DNA from: Gemmatimonadales bacterium UBA7835
GTDB taxonomy: Bacteria; Gemmatimonadota; Gemmatimonadetes; Longimicrobiales; Gaopeijiaceae
Direction of reading: 5' to 3'
Assembly: GCA_002500925.1 (NCBI GenBank)
Contig: DLTN01000007.1
Location: 1-30,156 of the forward strand
DNA: 30,156 nt
Position numbers and translations under genes: made by a program. The notes below the pieces were generated by a model. The model searched no databases and was not told the origin of the DNA. It worked only from the letters and a program-made list of their open reading frames with translations. This document shows positions 7,549-15,470 of the stretch, one piece after another. Each line of letters starts with the position of its first letter. Position 1 is the first letter of the stretch.

Positions 7549-9243
7549 TTGAGCCACAAAGCTTTAGCGCGTAAGCATAGGCCACGTGCCTTCTCCGAGG
7601 TAGCAACACAAGAACACGTCTCGGAGACATTGCGGCGCGCCGTCGCGAACAACCGAGTTGGGCATGCATACCTGTTTTGTGGCCCACGTGGAGTCGGGAA
7701 GACCACGCTTGCCCGAGTTTTGGCTATGGCCCTCAATTGTCCAGATCGGACAGATGAAGGAGAGCCCTGCGGCGAGTGCGAATCTTGCACACGTATCTGG
7801 GGTGGCCATACGGCACTCGACGTAGTGGAAATCGATGCAGCGTCCAACCGGGGGGTTGATGATGCACGGGATCTTAGAGAACGAGCGATGTATGCACCTT
7901 CAGCGGAGGGCCGCACAAAGGTCTATATAGTTGATGAGGCTCATATGCTGACCCGTGAGGCTTGGAATGCTTTACTGAAGATCCTTGAAGAACCACCTCC
8001 CCGGGTGATCTTTGTTTTCGCCACTACAGAACCACAGAAAATTCAACAGGCCGCGGCCCCGATTCTTTCGCGCTGCCAGCGCTTTGATTTCCGACGTATT
8101 GGGGTCCCAGACATCGTCGCACGTCTGTCCACCGTTCTTGAGCAAGAGGGTGCGAGTTCCCCCGAAGACGCGCTCCGTGTGATTGCTAGAAAAGCAGATG
8201 GAGGGATGAGAGATGCTCTCTCACTTCTTGATCAGGTGATTTCCCTTACAGGTGGTGAGGTTGATCTAGACTCCGTAAGGCGAGTGCTCGGCTTGGTCGA
8301 AGATGAGCGTTATATAGACCTAGTCGACGTGTTACGGAACGGTCCGCACGAGGCTGTCTTTGGACTTGTTCAGCATCTTGTGGATGAAGGGTACGATCTA
8401 GTTGAGTTCTACCACGGACTTTTGGATGTTCTGAGGACGATGCTGCGGCTGAGACTGTCACCTGAGGCTGACGTCGACGTGCAAGATGACGTTCGAGCTC
8501 AGCTTGCAGATCGAGCCGAAGCTTTTGCTCCGGGTGACTTAGTGCGCATGCTTTCGGCCGCCGTAGATCTGGAGACTCAGGGCTCGCTTCGTCGGAGCTC
8601 GAATCCTCGGTTGCCGATTGAGATGCTCCTGCTTCGAATGAGTTTCTTGGACAAGACAGTCGGATTGGAAGAGCTGATTACCGCATTAGGTGGCGAGTCA
8701 AAAACGAACGATGGAGAGGGCTCGGGTGGTACTGCGGACCCTAAGGGTGAAGGGGCCGCAGCCGCTGCACCGGAAGAGGAGCAGGCGAAAGCGCTTAGGT
8801 CGTCATCAGTTGCGGAAGAAGACGCGGTAGCTGGTCAGGATCAACTCTCGGTGACAGAGTTGATTACTCCCTCAGATGACATTTGTGAAGCTTGGGCACG
8901 TTGGGTCGTTTCGGGTCGTGGAGTTCCGAGCGGACTTGGCCCCTTCCTGCAGTCGGCTTCGGTTTCGGAGGAGTCTGATGGGGGGTTGTTGATTACTCCG
9001 CTGCCGGGCCCTGCTATGGAACGTCTGGGAAGGTCGGCGGTGATTGAGGCGATCTGTGAGGGGATGACCCCGTTTTTGGGCCGGATGCCGATTCTTCGAG
9101 TAGCATTACCTGAGGATGACCGAGGGGGAGGCGGACGCATAACGAGGGAAGAGGTGCATGCGGACACATTGAAGGCTCTTTACCGTCAGGAACCGCGGTT
9201 GGAGCGAGCGGTAAAAGAACTCGATTTGGAACTCATGGAGTAG
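7549..9243 (+). CDS. dnaX: DNA polymerase III gamma/tau subunit
   Basis: The clamp-loader ATPase that loads the sliding clamp and couples polymerases at the fork. The 564-residue protein begins with the family's KALARKHRPRAFSEVATQEHV. It has Walker A GPRGVGKT (45–52), a zinc site with Cys64, Cys74, Cys77 and Cys80, Walker B VYIVDEAH (DE at 129–130) and the SRC sensor (174–176) followed by QRFDF. After residue about 365 there is a low-complexity, acidic and Ala-rich linker, then a C-terminal domain matching a tau extension. The start is TTG at 7549, chosen because residue 2 onward is already conserved. I see no strong Shine-Dalgarno and no convincing slippery site for a separate gamma form. 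Confidence 0.96.
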   Translation: MSHKALARKHRPRAFSEVATQEHVSETLRRAVANNRVGHAYLFCGPRGVGKTTLARVLAMALNCPDRTDEGEPCGECESCTRIWGGHTALDVVEIDAASNRGVDDARDLRERAMYAPSAEGRTKVYIVDEAHMLTREAWNALLKILEEPPPRVIFVFATTEPQKIQQAAAPILSRCQRFDFRRIGVPDIVARLSTVLEQEGASSPEDALRVIARKADGGMRDALSLLDQVISLTGGEVDLDSVRRVLGLVEDERYIDLVDVLRNGPHEAVFGLVQHLVDEGYDLVEFYHGLLDVLRTMLRLRLSPEADVDVQDDVRAQLADRAEAFAPGDLVRMLSAAVDLETQGSLRRSSNPRLPIEMLLLRMSFLDKTVGLEELITALGGESKTNDGEGSGGTADPKGEGAAAAAPEEEQAKALRSSSVAEEDAVAGQDQLSVTELITPSDDICEAWARWVVSGRGVPSGLGPFLQSASVSEESDGGLLITPLPGPAMERLGRSAVIEAICEGMTPFLGRMPILRVALPEDDRGGGGRITREEVHADTLKALYRQEPRLERAVKELDLELME

Positions 9244-9248
9244 GGCGA

Positions 9249-9575
9249 ATGACAGATTTTTCTCAGCTCATGAAACTAGGACAGCAGCTTCAAGGAAGGA
9301 TGACGGAGCTGAAGGAGAATCTTGAGTCAAAGTCGATTTCGGCGTCGTCCGGTGGCGGCATGGTGACCGTTGAAGTAGACGGCAAGGGACAGATCCAAAA
9401 GGTCCAAATTGATCCGACGTGCGTGGATTCTCGGGATGTAGAGATGCTTGAGGATCTGGTACTGGCGGCAATCAGCGAAGCACAGAATAAGGCACAGAGT
9501 TCTTACGAACAGGAGATGCGGAAGGTTACCGGTGGCTTTCCGATGAACATCCCGGGCCTACCCAAGCTTTTCTGA
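9249..9575 (+). CDS. ybaB: YbaB/EbfC family nucleoid-associated protein
   Basis: A small DNA-binding protein of 108 residues, the usual length. It has an N-terminal amphipathic helix (SQLMKLGQQLQGRMTELKEN), the SGGGMVTVEVDGKGQIQKV core strand pair, the IDP motif, and a second helix followed by the G/P-rich end (GGFPMNIPGLPKLF). Family members bind DNA as dimers and often lie between dnaX and recR, as here. It starts 5 nt after dnaX, so it is almost certainly cotranscribed. In other species it has been linked to nucleoid structure and recombination. The exact role here is unknown. Confidence 0.95.
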   Translation: MTDFSQLMKLGQQLQGRMTELKENLESKSISASSGGGMVTVEVDGKGQIQKVQIDPTCVDSRDVEMLEDLVLAAISEAQNKAQSSYEQEMRKVTGGFPMNIPGLPKLF

Positions 9576-9589
9576 TAGAGGGCCACGAC

Positions 9590-10183
9590 ATGTCGGCGAT
9601 CGATCGGCTGACGGATGAGTTTTCCCGACTTCCAGGAATCGGCTCAAAAACGGCTCTGCGCTTAGTTCACCATCTAATGAAGGGATCAAGAGATGAAACA
9701 AAGCGTCTAGCCGGAGCCCTCGTTGACCTGGCTGACAAGGTGCGGTCTTGTGATGTATGCGGAAATTTTTCGGAGCACGAAAAATGTGAGATTTGTGTGA
9801 GCACTCGGCGCGATGTGGCGCTGCTCTGTGTCGTTGAAGAGGCGTATGAAGTGAGTGCGATCGAACGGACGGGACAGTTCCGAGGACTGTTTCATGTTTT
9901 GGGAGGTCGGCTTTCACCCTTGGACGGTATTGGCCCAGATGAACTCAACGTCGAATCCTTATTAAGGAGAATTCACGATTCCGAGGGTGGCATCTGTGAG
10001 GTCATCATTGCGACGAACGCCAGTGTGGAGGGGGAGGCCACCTCTGTGTTCTTAGAGCAAGAGATTCGGCCGTTGGGACCTCGTGTTACTCGTCTCGCTC
10101 GCGGGATTCCAGTGGGCAGCGATCTGGAATACGTTGATGGGACGACAATCGCGCAGGCTTTGGCTGGCCGCAGGGAAATGTGA
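9590..10183 (+). CDS. recR: Recombination protein RecR
   Basis: RecR works with RecF and RecO to load RecA onto gapped DNA. The 197-residue protein has the usual order of parts: helix-hairpin-helix (RLPGIGSKTALRLVHHLM, residues 13–30), a Cys4 zinc finger (Cys54, Cys57, Cys66, Cys69), a Toprim domain (LLCVVEEAYEVSAIERTG onward, with VLGGRLSPLDGIGPDEL) and the C-terminal VTRLARGIPVGSDLEYVD segment with its Walker-B-like tail. A good GAGGG Shine-Dalgarno sequence lies about 8 nt before the ATG. It completes the conserved dnaX–ybaB–recR operon. Confidence 0.97.
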   Translation: MSAIDRLTDEFSRLPGIGSKTALRLVHHLMKGSRDETKRLAGALVDLADKVRSCDVCGNFSEHEKCEICVSTRRDVALLCVVEEAYEVSAIERTGQFRGLFHVLGGRLSPLDGIGPDELNVESLLRRIHDSEGGICEVIIATNASVEGEATSVFLEQEIRPLGPRVTRLARGIPVGSDLEYVDGTTIAQALAGRREM

Positions 10184-10500
10184 AGATGAAGAAAAGTGTG
10201 AAGACTGCTGGACTGACTGTGCTCGCAGCGGCAGCTATAGGAGCGATTGCAGCGGTGGTCATCAGGGACCAGATTATACGTCACAAGCGCGATCTCTTCT
10301 CTCCTCGGACCCTAAGGCGGCTAGCGGCACTTGGCCATATCAGTCAGGAACGAGCCTCGGTGGATCTGATCCGACTTCTTCTTGACTTTATCTCATGGGA
10401 GCCGCGGCGGATGCTGCGAGATCGAGCTCAGGTGATATTAGACCGGATGCTAGACGAAGCGGAGGGTCTTACGATTGACCCTAAAGCCACCTCGGCCTGA
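10180..10500 (+). CDS. Small single-pass membrane protein, unknown function
   Basis: A protein of 106 residues (104 if the ATG at 10186 is used). A short basic N-terminus (KMKKSVK) leads into one Ala/Ile/Val-rich membrane segment at about residues 10–28. A soluble part with two or three amphipathic helices follows (SPRTLRRLAALGHISQERA, then LIRLLLDFISWEPRRMLRDR). The regular helices are a little reminiscent of a HEAT-type repeat, but this is weak. The GTG start overlaps the recR stop by 4 nt, so it is translationally coupled to recR. pgsA follows at 10563. I do not recognise the family. Topology is inner-membrane anchored with the helices probably in the cytoplasm, judged only by the positive-inside rule if the N-terminus is outside, so it is uncertain. 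Confidence 0.7.
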   Translation: MKMKKSVKTAGLTVLAAAAIGAIAAVVIRDQIIRHKRDLFSPRTLRRLAALGHISQERASVDLIRLLLDFISWEPRRMLRDRAQVILDRMLDEAEGLTIDPKATSA

Positions 10501-10522
10501 ACATAGGAAAGGTCATCTCCTG

Positions 10523-10532
10523 CTCACGTGAG
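10523..10532. repeat. Perfect 10-bp palindrome CTCACGTGAG before pgsA
   Basis: This fully symmetric decamer stands alone in the 62-nt gap between the small membrane protein gene and pgsA, 30 nt before the pgsA ATG. It has the size of a dimeric-regulator half-site pair, but no other copy is obvious in nearby spacers and no -10/-35 pair is clear around it. It could be an operator or a chance match. Confidence 0.3.
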
Positions 10533-10562
10533 TGATGTGCTGACAGAAGGCCGGAAACCCAT

Positions 10563-11207
10563 ATGAGCCATCGAGTGTTGAACCTTCCGAACCTTATCAC
10601 GGTCAGTCGGATTGCACTGTGTCCCGTCCTGTTCTGGCTAGTGATGTCGAGCGATACGAGTTTGCGTTTCGCAGGATTCGCACTCTTTACTCTGGCCGGG
10701 CTCTCTGACATCCTCGATGGATATATAGCTCGGCGTGACGACTTGGTGACCGACCTAGGTAAACTTCTCGACCCGATCGCCGATAAGCTGCTACTTATGG
10801 TGACGTTGATACCGATATACCTGATTTCACATCGAGGTGGCCCTCTCGATGGATTACCATGGATAGGCCCGCTTCCTCTATGGGTACTCTTTGTGATTTT
10901 TGGTCGTGAGTTGTTCATAACGATCTTTAGAGCGTATGCCGCACGGCAAGGAGTTGTGATCGCGGCAGGTTGGTCTGGTAAGCGTAAGGCGATGTTTCAG
11001 ATGTTCTTTACGGGTGCTGTGCTGCTCTGGTATCCACTCGTTGATGTCGGCCTTGAGAAGGGTTGGGAAAACTGGCTGTGGGATTTGGGTTGGATGGGTC
11101 TACAGGCCTGGGTGCCGGTTATGCTAGGCTTCGCGCTTCTTCTAACTGTCTACTCACTGATCGACTACCTCTGGTCTTACCGGGTCGTGGTCGGGATCAG
11201 AGACTGA
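10563..11207 (+). CDS. pgsA: CDP-diacylglycerol–glycerol-3-phosphate 3-phosphatidyltransferase
   Basis: This membrane enzyme makes phosphatidylglycerol phosphate from CDP-diacylglycerol and glycerol 3-phosphate, the committed step to phosphatidylglycerol and cardiolipin. The CDP-alcohol phosphotransferase motif is perfect: D49-x2-D52-G53-x2-A56-R57-x8-G66-x3-D70-x3-D74. The N-terminus NLPNLITVSRIALCPVLF is typical of PgsA rather than of Pss. Several membrane segments follow, and the 214-residue length is slightly above the usual 180–200. The substrate assignment is by family resemblance, and other CDP-alcohol transferases share the motif. It lies 1 nt upstream of cinA. Confidence 0.9.
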   Translation: MSHRVLNLPNLITVSRIALCPVLFWLVMSSDTSLRFAGFALFTLAGLSDILDGYIARRDDLVTDLGKLLDPIADKLLLMVTLIPIYLISHRGGPLDGLPWIGPLPLWVLFVIFGRELFITIFRAYAARQGVVIAAGWSGKRKAMFQMFFTGAVLLWYPLVDVGLEKGWENWLWDLGWMGLQAWVPVMLGFALLLTVYSLIDYLWSYRVVVGIRD

Positions 11208-11208
11208 C

Positions 11209-12492
11209 GTGTCGCAGGGCGCAGCTAGCGCCGCCGTGGTATCGGTAGGCAACGAGCTCCTTTTTGGCGAAACGCTAGACACTAATGCTGCGTGGCTTGG
11301 CCGTAAGCTCGCCACTCTAGGTATTTCTGTGGTGCGTGGATATACCGTCGGGGACGTAGCTGAAGATGTCGGTTGGGCGGTGAGAGAAGCTATTCAGGTA
11401 GCCGACCTGGTCCTCGTCACAGGAGGGCTTGGCCCGACCCCAGACGATCTCACAAAAGTTGCAGTCGCGGACGTTCTGGGGAGGGATCTGGTTGTTGATG
11501 ATCGAGTCCGAGAGTCTTTGCAGGAGCGCTATAGGGAACAGGGGATGGAGGATGTGCCGCCTGCCGCCTACGATCAGGCATATGTGCTTGCAGGTTCTGA
11601 TCCGCTCCACAACGCCGAGGGCACCGCACCGGGGATATTTCTGCGCAGTGATGAAACGATGATAGTTCTACTTCCGGGTGTACCCCGGGAGCTTGAGGAC
11701 ATTGTTAGTGGCTCACTTTTACCTCATCTAGAGAGGCTGCAGAGGAATGCTTCCGATAGAGTTTGGCATCATGTGATCCATACGACAGGTATTGCCGAGT
11801 CTCGTCTTACCGCGCTGGTGGAAGAACGGCTGGCAGATGTACCAGATGAGGAACGCCTTGGGGTCAGGCTCGCATATCTCCCGGACTTGCGTGGCGTAGA
11901 TCTAAGGTTCACTGCTGCTGGACCATCGAGAGACGATGCTTTCGCTCGGATTTCACCTCTGATGCAATCGATCGAGGATGTGGTCAAGCCATATCGGTTC
12001 GAGTCGGATTCGGGTGACCTCGCAGAGGCTGTGAATCAGATTCTCCGTGAGCATGGGATGACCATAGCCATAGCTGAGAGTTGCACTGGTGGGTTGATTG
12101 CCAAACAGGTAACGGGTATAGAAGGGGCATCAGATGTTTTCTCAGGTGGGATCGTTGCCTACTCGAACGAGTCGAAGATCGATCTCTTGGGTGTTAGCTC
12201 AGCAGACCTCGCGGAGCACGGTGCTGTGTCTGAAACGGTTGCAACCCAACTTGCCTTAGGAGTAGCGGACCTAATGAATTCCGACATAGGTATCGGCGTG
12301 ACTGGAGTAGCCGGACCAAGTGGTGGAACTGAAGAAAAACCGGTGGGAACGGTCTGGATAGCGACCTCATTAGGAGATGAAGTCGCGGCGACAATGTGTC
12401 GGTATTCCGGTGGTAGGGCAGCGGTACGTGCGAAAGCTGGGCAGGCGGCACTCGCTGCGGTGTATCGCCGCCTAGTGGATGCAACCGCATAA
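11209..12492 (+). CDS. cinA: CinA: competence/damage-inducible protein with NMN amidohydrolase domain
   Basis: A two-domain protein of 427 residues, the normal full length. The N-terminal MoaB-like domain begins with AAVVSVGNELLFGETLDTN and includes VLVTGGLGPTPDDLTKVAV. In relatives this part is an ADP-ribose pyrophosphatase. The C-terminal PncC-type domain has AIAESCTGGLIAKQVTG, FSGGIVAYSNESK, VSETVATQLA and IGVTGVAGPSGGTEEKPVGT, the nicotinamide mononucleotide deamidase signature that recycles pyridine nucleotides. The start is GTG at 11209, 1 nt after the pgsA stop. The pgsA–cinA order is common and points to one operon with recR upstream. In some species cinA is also linked to recA and competence, but nothing in the window shows that here. 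Confidence 0.95.
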   Translation: MSQGAASAAVVSVGNELLFGETLDTNAAWLGRKLATLGISVVRGYTVGDVAEDVGWAVREAIQVADLVLVTGGLGPTPDDLTKVAVADVLGRDLVVDDRVRESLQERYREQGMEDVPPAAYDQAYVLAGSDPLHNAEGTAPGIFLRSDETMIVLLPGVPRELEDIVSGSLLPHLERLQRNASDRVWHHVIHTTGIAESRLTALVEERLADVPDEERLGVRLAYLPDLRGVDLRFTAAGPSRDDAFARISPLMQSIEDVVKPYRFESDSGDLAEAVNQILREHGMTIAIAESCTGGLIAKQVTGIEGASDVFSGGIVAYSNESKIDLLGVSSADLAEHGAVSETVATQLALGVADLMNSDIGIGVTGVAGPSGGTEEKPVGTVWIATSLGDEVAATMCRYSGGRAAVRAKAGQAALAAVYRRLVDATA

Positions 12493-12557
12493 TGACTAGC
12501 TGGCTAAACCCTGTTGTATCTTCCTAGGAGTTGAACCCGCGACCCAATGGTCAGAGA

Positions 12558-13151
12558 ATGACGGACGCGCAAGTCGAAAAAGGACAGGTAGGGCGGGAGC
12601 AACCCGCTGAAGAGTCTCAGAATGTCACCCCGGATATTCCCGAGAGCGACGATGATGTCAATGATACGGAGCCGCACGTAGATGCAGCGGAATCAACCGA
12701 ACTGGTGGCACTAAGAGAGGAATTCGATTCCCTCAACGATCGCCACCTCCGGTTGGTGGCCGAGTTTAACAACTTCCGTCGTCGCTCAGAGCAAGAGAGA
12801 CGGAATGTGTGGTCGAAGGCTCAGGCGGATCTCGTTGAGAAATTCCTAGAAGTGTTGGATGATCTGCAGCGTATAGCGGAACTAGATCTTTCGAACGCGA
12901 CGGTCGATACGATTATGGAGGGTGTTGATCTTGTAGAGAGGAAGTTCGCTCGAACGCTCGAAGAATCTGGAATCGAAGTGATCGACCCTGTCGGAGACGA
13001 GTTCGACCCTGAACGCATGGAAGCTATGATGAGGGTGCCGAGTGATTCTCAACAACAGGTGGGTACAGTCGCTCAGGTCCTTCAAAAGGGATATTCGCTA
13101 AAAGATGTTTTGGTCAGGCCAGCTCGCGTAAGCGTGTTCACGCAAGGCTGA
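12558..13151 (+). CDS. grpE: Nucleotide exchange factor GrpE
   Basis: GrpE opens DnaK for ADP release in the Hsp70 cycle. The protein has 197 residues from the ATG at 12558. The first 55 or so are acidic and disordered. A long dimerising helix follows, then the conserved RLVAEFNNFRRRSEQER segment, LVEKFLEVLDDLQR, and the beta-wing domain ending GYSLKDVLVRPARVSVF. A TTG at 12531 would extend it by nine residues, but an AGGAG directly abuts that codon and leaves no spacing, so I prefer the ATG. I found no CIRCE element before it. It is followed 8 nt later by dnaJ; dnaK is not in the window. Confidence 0.95.
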   Translation: MTDAQVEKGQVGREQPAEESQNVTPDIPESDDDVNDTEPHVDAAESTELVALREEFDSLNDRHLRLVAEFNNFRRRSEQERRNVWSKAQADLVEKFLEVLDDLQRIAELDLSNATVDTIMEGVDLVERKFARTLEESGIEVIDPVGDEFDPERMEAMMRVPSDSQQQVGTVAQVLQKGYSLKDVLVRPARVSVFTQG

Positions 13152-13159
13152 CAAGGGAA

Positions 13160-14317
13160 ATGGCTGCGGCGGGAAAGGCAAAAGACTTCTACAAGGTTCT
13201 AGGCGTTTCGGAGAAAGCGAACGGAGACCAGATAAAGAAGTCCTATCGTAAGTTGGCCAAGAAGTATCATCCTGACGCGAATAGGGGTGATGCTAGGGCA
13301 GCTGATCGCTTTAAGGAGGTCGGCGAAGCGTATTCCGTGTTAAGCGACGCCCAGAAGAGAAATCAATACGATCAGATGAGAAAGTTGGGATCCTTTGGGT
13401 TTGACCCACGTGCTGGAGGCCCAGTGCGCTCGCCTGGGGCAGGGGGAATGGGCTCTACTTTCTCGTTCGAAGATTTCCAGGGTGGATTCGGCAACGTGTC
13501 AGATCTTTTCTCATCTCTTTTTGATCTGGGGAAGAAGGGTCCGAGCGGATCTTCAAGACCGGGCCAAAGTGGCAGGAACCCCAGATCCCAAAGGCGGAAG
13601 GGAGCGCACGTCGAATACGTTGTCGAGATTTCGTTCGTGACTGCCGCTAGGGGCGGAAAGATTGCTCTAGATATCCCGATCAGTGAAGACTGTGCGACTT
13701 GCGCGGGTGATGGTGCAAAGCTGGGTACTGAAGCTAAACACTGCGGGGAATGCAGTGGATCAGGTACCATATCTTTCGGTCAAGGTGGATTCGCTGTAAA
13801 ACGTCCCTGTCCGGCTTGCTTCGGTCGCGGCATCCTTCCGGAAACACCCTGTGCTTCCTGCTCTGGACGTGGAACGGTCCGTCAGCAGCGTAAGATGTCA
13901 CTCAACGTGCGTTCAGGTGTCGATACAGGCTCAAAGGTCCGCCTGTCAGGCAAGGGTGAGCGGGGACGTGCAGGCGGACCGCCTGGGGACCTGATCATTA
14001 CCTACAACGTAAAGCCTCACAATTTCTTCAAGCGCGACGGCCTAGATGTTCATGTGAGTGTCCCAGTCAACATCGTACAGGCGACACTGGGCTCGAAGAT
14101 TAGTGTGAAAACGATCTCTGGAGCGCGGGTCGTTCTCGTGATTCCTGAGGGGACTCAATCAGGCACAAAATTCCGAGTTCGAAAGCAGGGAATTGAAAAA
14201 GGGGATCGGATGGGTGATCAATATGTTGAGATCGTTGTCACTGTGCCCGATAAGCTGTCTGAGGAAGATCGCAAGGCGATGCAGGAGTTCGGAGATGCAA
14301 GTGGTCTGAAGCACTGA
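13160..14317 (+). CDS. dnaJ: Chaperone DnaJ (Hsp40, type I)
   Basis: DnaJ delivers unfolded clients to DnaK and stimulates its ATPase. The 385-residue protein shows all type I parts. The J domain has KKYHPDANRG with HPD at 37–39. A Gly/Phe-rich linker covers about residues 75–125. The zinc domain at about 176–235 has four repeats: CATCAGDG, CGECSGSG, CPACFGRG and CASCSGRG. Two substrate-binding beta domains follow. It lies 8 nt after grpE and ends the rightward block. It converges with mnmA. No clear hairpin-plus-T-run terminator is visible in 14318–14395. Confidence 0.96.
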   Translation: MAAAGKAKDFYKVLGVSEKANGDQIKKSYRKLAKKYHPDANRGDARAADRFKEVGEAYSVLSDAQKRNQYDQMRKLGSFGFDPRAGGPVRSPGAGGMGSTFSFEDFQGGFGNVSDLFSSLFDLGKKGPSGSSRPGQSGRNPRSQRRKGAHVEYVVEISFVTAARGGKIALDIPISEDCATCAGDGAKLGTEAKHCGECSGSGTISFGQGGFAVKRPCPACFGRGILPETPCASCSGRGTVRQQRKMSLNVRSGVDTGSKVRLSGKGERGRAGGPPGDLIITYNVKPHNFFKRDGLDVHVSVPVNIVQATLGSKISVKTISGARVVLVIPEGTQSGTKFRVRKQGIEKGDRMGDQYVEIVVTVPDKLSEEDRKAMQEFGDASGLKH

Positions 14318-14395
14318 CTGAAAGAGATGAGATCGAAAGTTTGAACCAAGTAGATAACCAGAAACGAAGTCATCACTTTCCGTTATGGCTGGGGA

Positions 14396-15460
14396 TCAAA
14401 CTATCCGCCCACCACCTATTATTTGCTCTTCGCAGAAGACAACAGCGGATTGTCCCGGGGTGATAGCCGGTTGAGCTGCGCCTAAGGAGAGCGTCAAATC
14501 CTCTTGTATGTCAATGACCGTGGCGGTCACCGCCGGTGCTCTATACCTAAGTTGCACTTTGACTTCAGCGTCTGCCTGAGGTGGTGTAGTCAGCCAGTTT
14601 AGTTCTCTGACGGTGACTTGAGTCCCGAACAATTCATCTCGGGTGCCCACGACGACTTCTCGAGTGTCTGGGCGGATGCCGAGTACGAACATTGGCTCGG
14701 AGAACCCTCCCCCTAGCCCGCGCCTCTGGCCTATCGTAAATCCTGCGAAACCGGAGTGGTGTCCCACAATTTCGCCAGTCGATCTTACGATCTCTCCGGG
14801 TTCAAGAGCCGGATGGACATCGCCTAGCTTTTTTCGGAGCAAGTCCCGGTAGTCTCCCGTAGGAACAAAACAAATTTCCTGAGACTCGGGCTTGTCAGCA
14901 GTGCTTAAATCAAGCTGACGTGCTTGCTCTCTCACCTGATCTTTTGTCAGCTTTCCTAAGGGGAAAAGGAGCCAAGGTAGGATCTCGTTTGGAAGCCCCC
15001 ATAGGAAGTATGATTGGTCCTTATCCTCATCTAGGCCTCGTAACAGAATTGTCTCGTTCGGACTATGCGAGACTCGCACGTAATGCCCTGTAGCGATCCG
15101 GTCGCAACCGAGAGCTTTTCCTCGTGAAAGAAGATCTCGGAATTTAGTGTTCGAGTTACAGCGCACGCAGGGATTTGGGGTCCGGCCATGAGCGTACTCA
15201 GAGACAAAATCGTCTATAACGTCCCGTGTGAAATCTTCCTCAACGTCAAAGACATAGTGGGGAATACCCAGAGCGGATGCGACCCGCTTGGCATCCATGA
15301 TTCCGTCTAAGCCGCAGCAAGTCTTACCGTGAGCCGGGATATCGGAATAGCAGAAGGTCTTCATCGTTACGCCCACGACCTCGTGGCCGTCCTCGACTAG
15401 CATTGCGGCTGCTACTGAGGAATCTACACCACCTGACATTGCAACTAGAACACGACTCAT
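14396..15460 (-). CDS. mnmA: tRNA-specific 2-thiouridylase MnmA
   Basis: MnmA puts sulfur on uridine 34 of Lys, Glu and Gln tRNAs. The 354-residue protein has the N-type ATP pyrophosphatase loop VAMSGGVDSS near the start, the two catalytic cysteines in NPCVRCN (Cys98) and QEICFVP (Cys197), and the GHYVRV and DKDQSYFLW motifs. The C-terminal beta-barrel includes GQRRGLGGG. The region HGKTCCGLDGIMDAKRVA (residues 44–61) is the subgroup version with a Cys-Cys pair. A good Shine-Dalgarno (GAGGAAG) precedes the ATG by 5 nt. It is coupled to the desulfurase gene upstream, which would supply the sulfur. Confidence 0.95.
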   Translation of the reverse strand: MSRVLVAMSGGVDSSVAAAMLVEDGHEVVGVTMKTFCYSDIPAHGKTCCGLDGIMDAKRVASALGIPHYVFDVEEDFTRDVIDDFVSEYAHGRTPNPCVRCNSNTKFRDLLSRGKALGCDRIATGHYVRVSHSPNETILLRGLDEDKDQSYFLWGLPNEILPWLLFPLGKLTKDQVREQARQLDLSTADKPESQEICFVPTGDYRDLLRKKLGDVHPALEPGEIVRSTGEIVGHHSGFAGFTIGQRRGLGGGFSEPMFVLGIRPDTREVVVGTRDELFGTQVTVRELNWLTTPPQADAEVKVQLRYRAPAVTATVIDIQEDLTLSLGAAQPAITPGQSAVVFCEEQIIGGGRIV

Positions 15461-15470
15461 GATACTTCCT

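Noticed and set aside
7317..7916. Long minus-strand frame over the SRP RNA and the dnaX start
   Set aside because: It runs through a structured RNA and conserved dnaX codons. No family resemblance or ribosome site was seen.
8695..8715. A-rich stretch in dnaX as a frameshift signal for a gamma form
   Set aside because: Only five A residues, with no X-XXY-YYZ heptamer in phase and no clear downstream stem.
12493..12557. CIRCE or other heat-shock operator before grpE
   Set aside because: No TTAGCACTC/GAGTGCTAA arms are present. TATCTT (12517–12522) has no suitable -35 partner.
14318..14395. Bidirectional terminator between dnaJ and mnmA
   Set aside because: Only a weak CCAG/CTGG pairing and no T-run.
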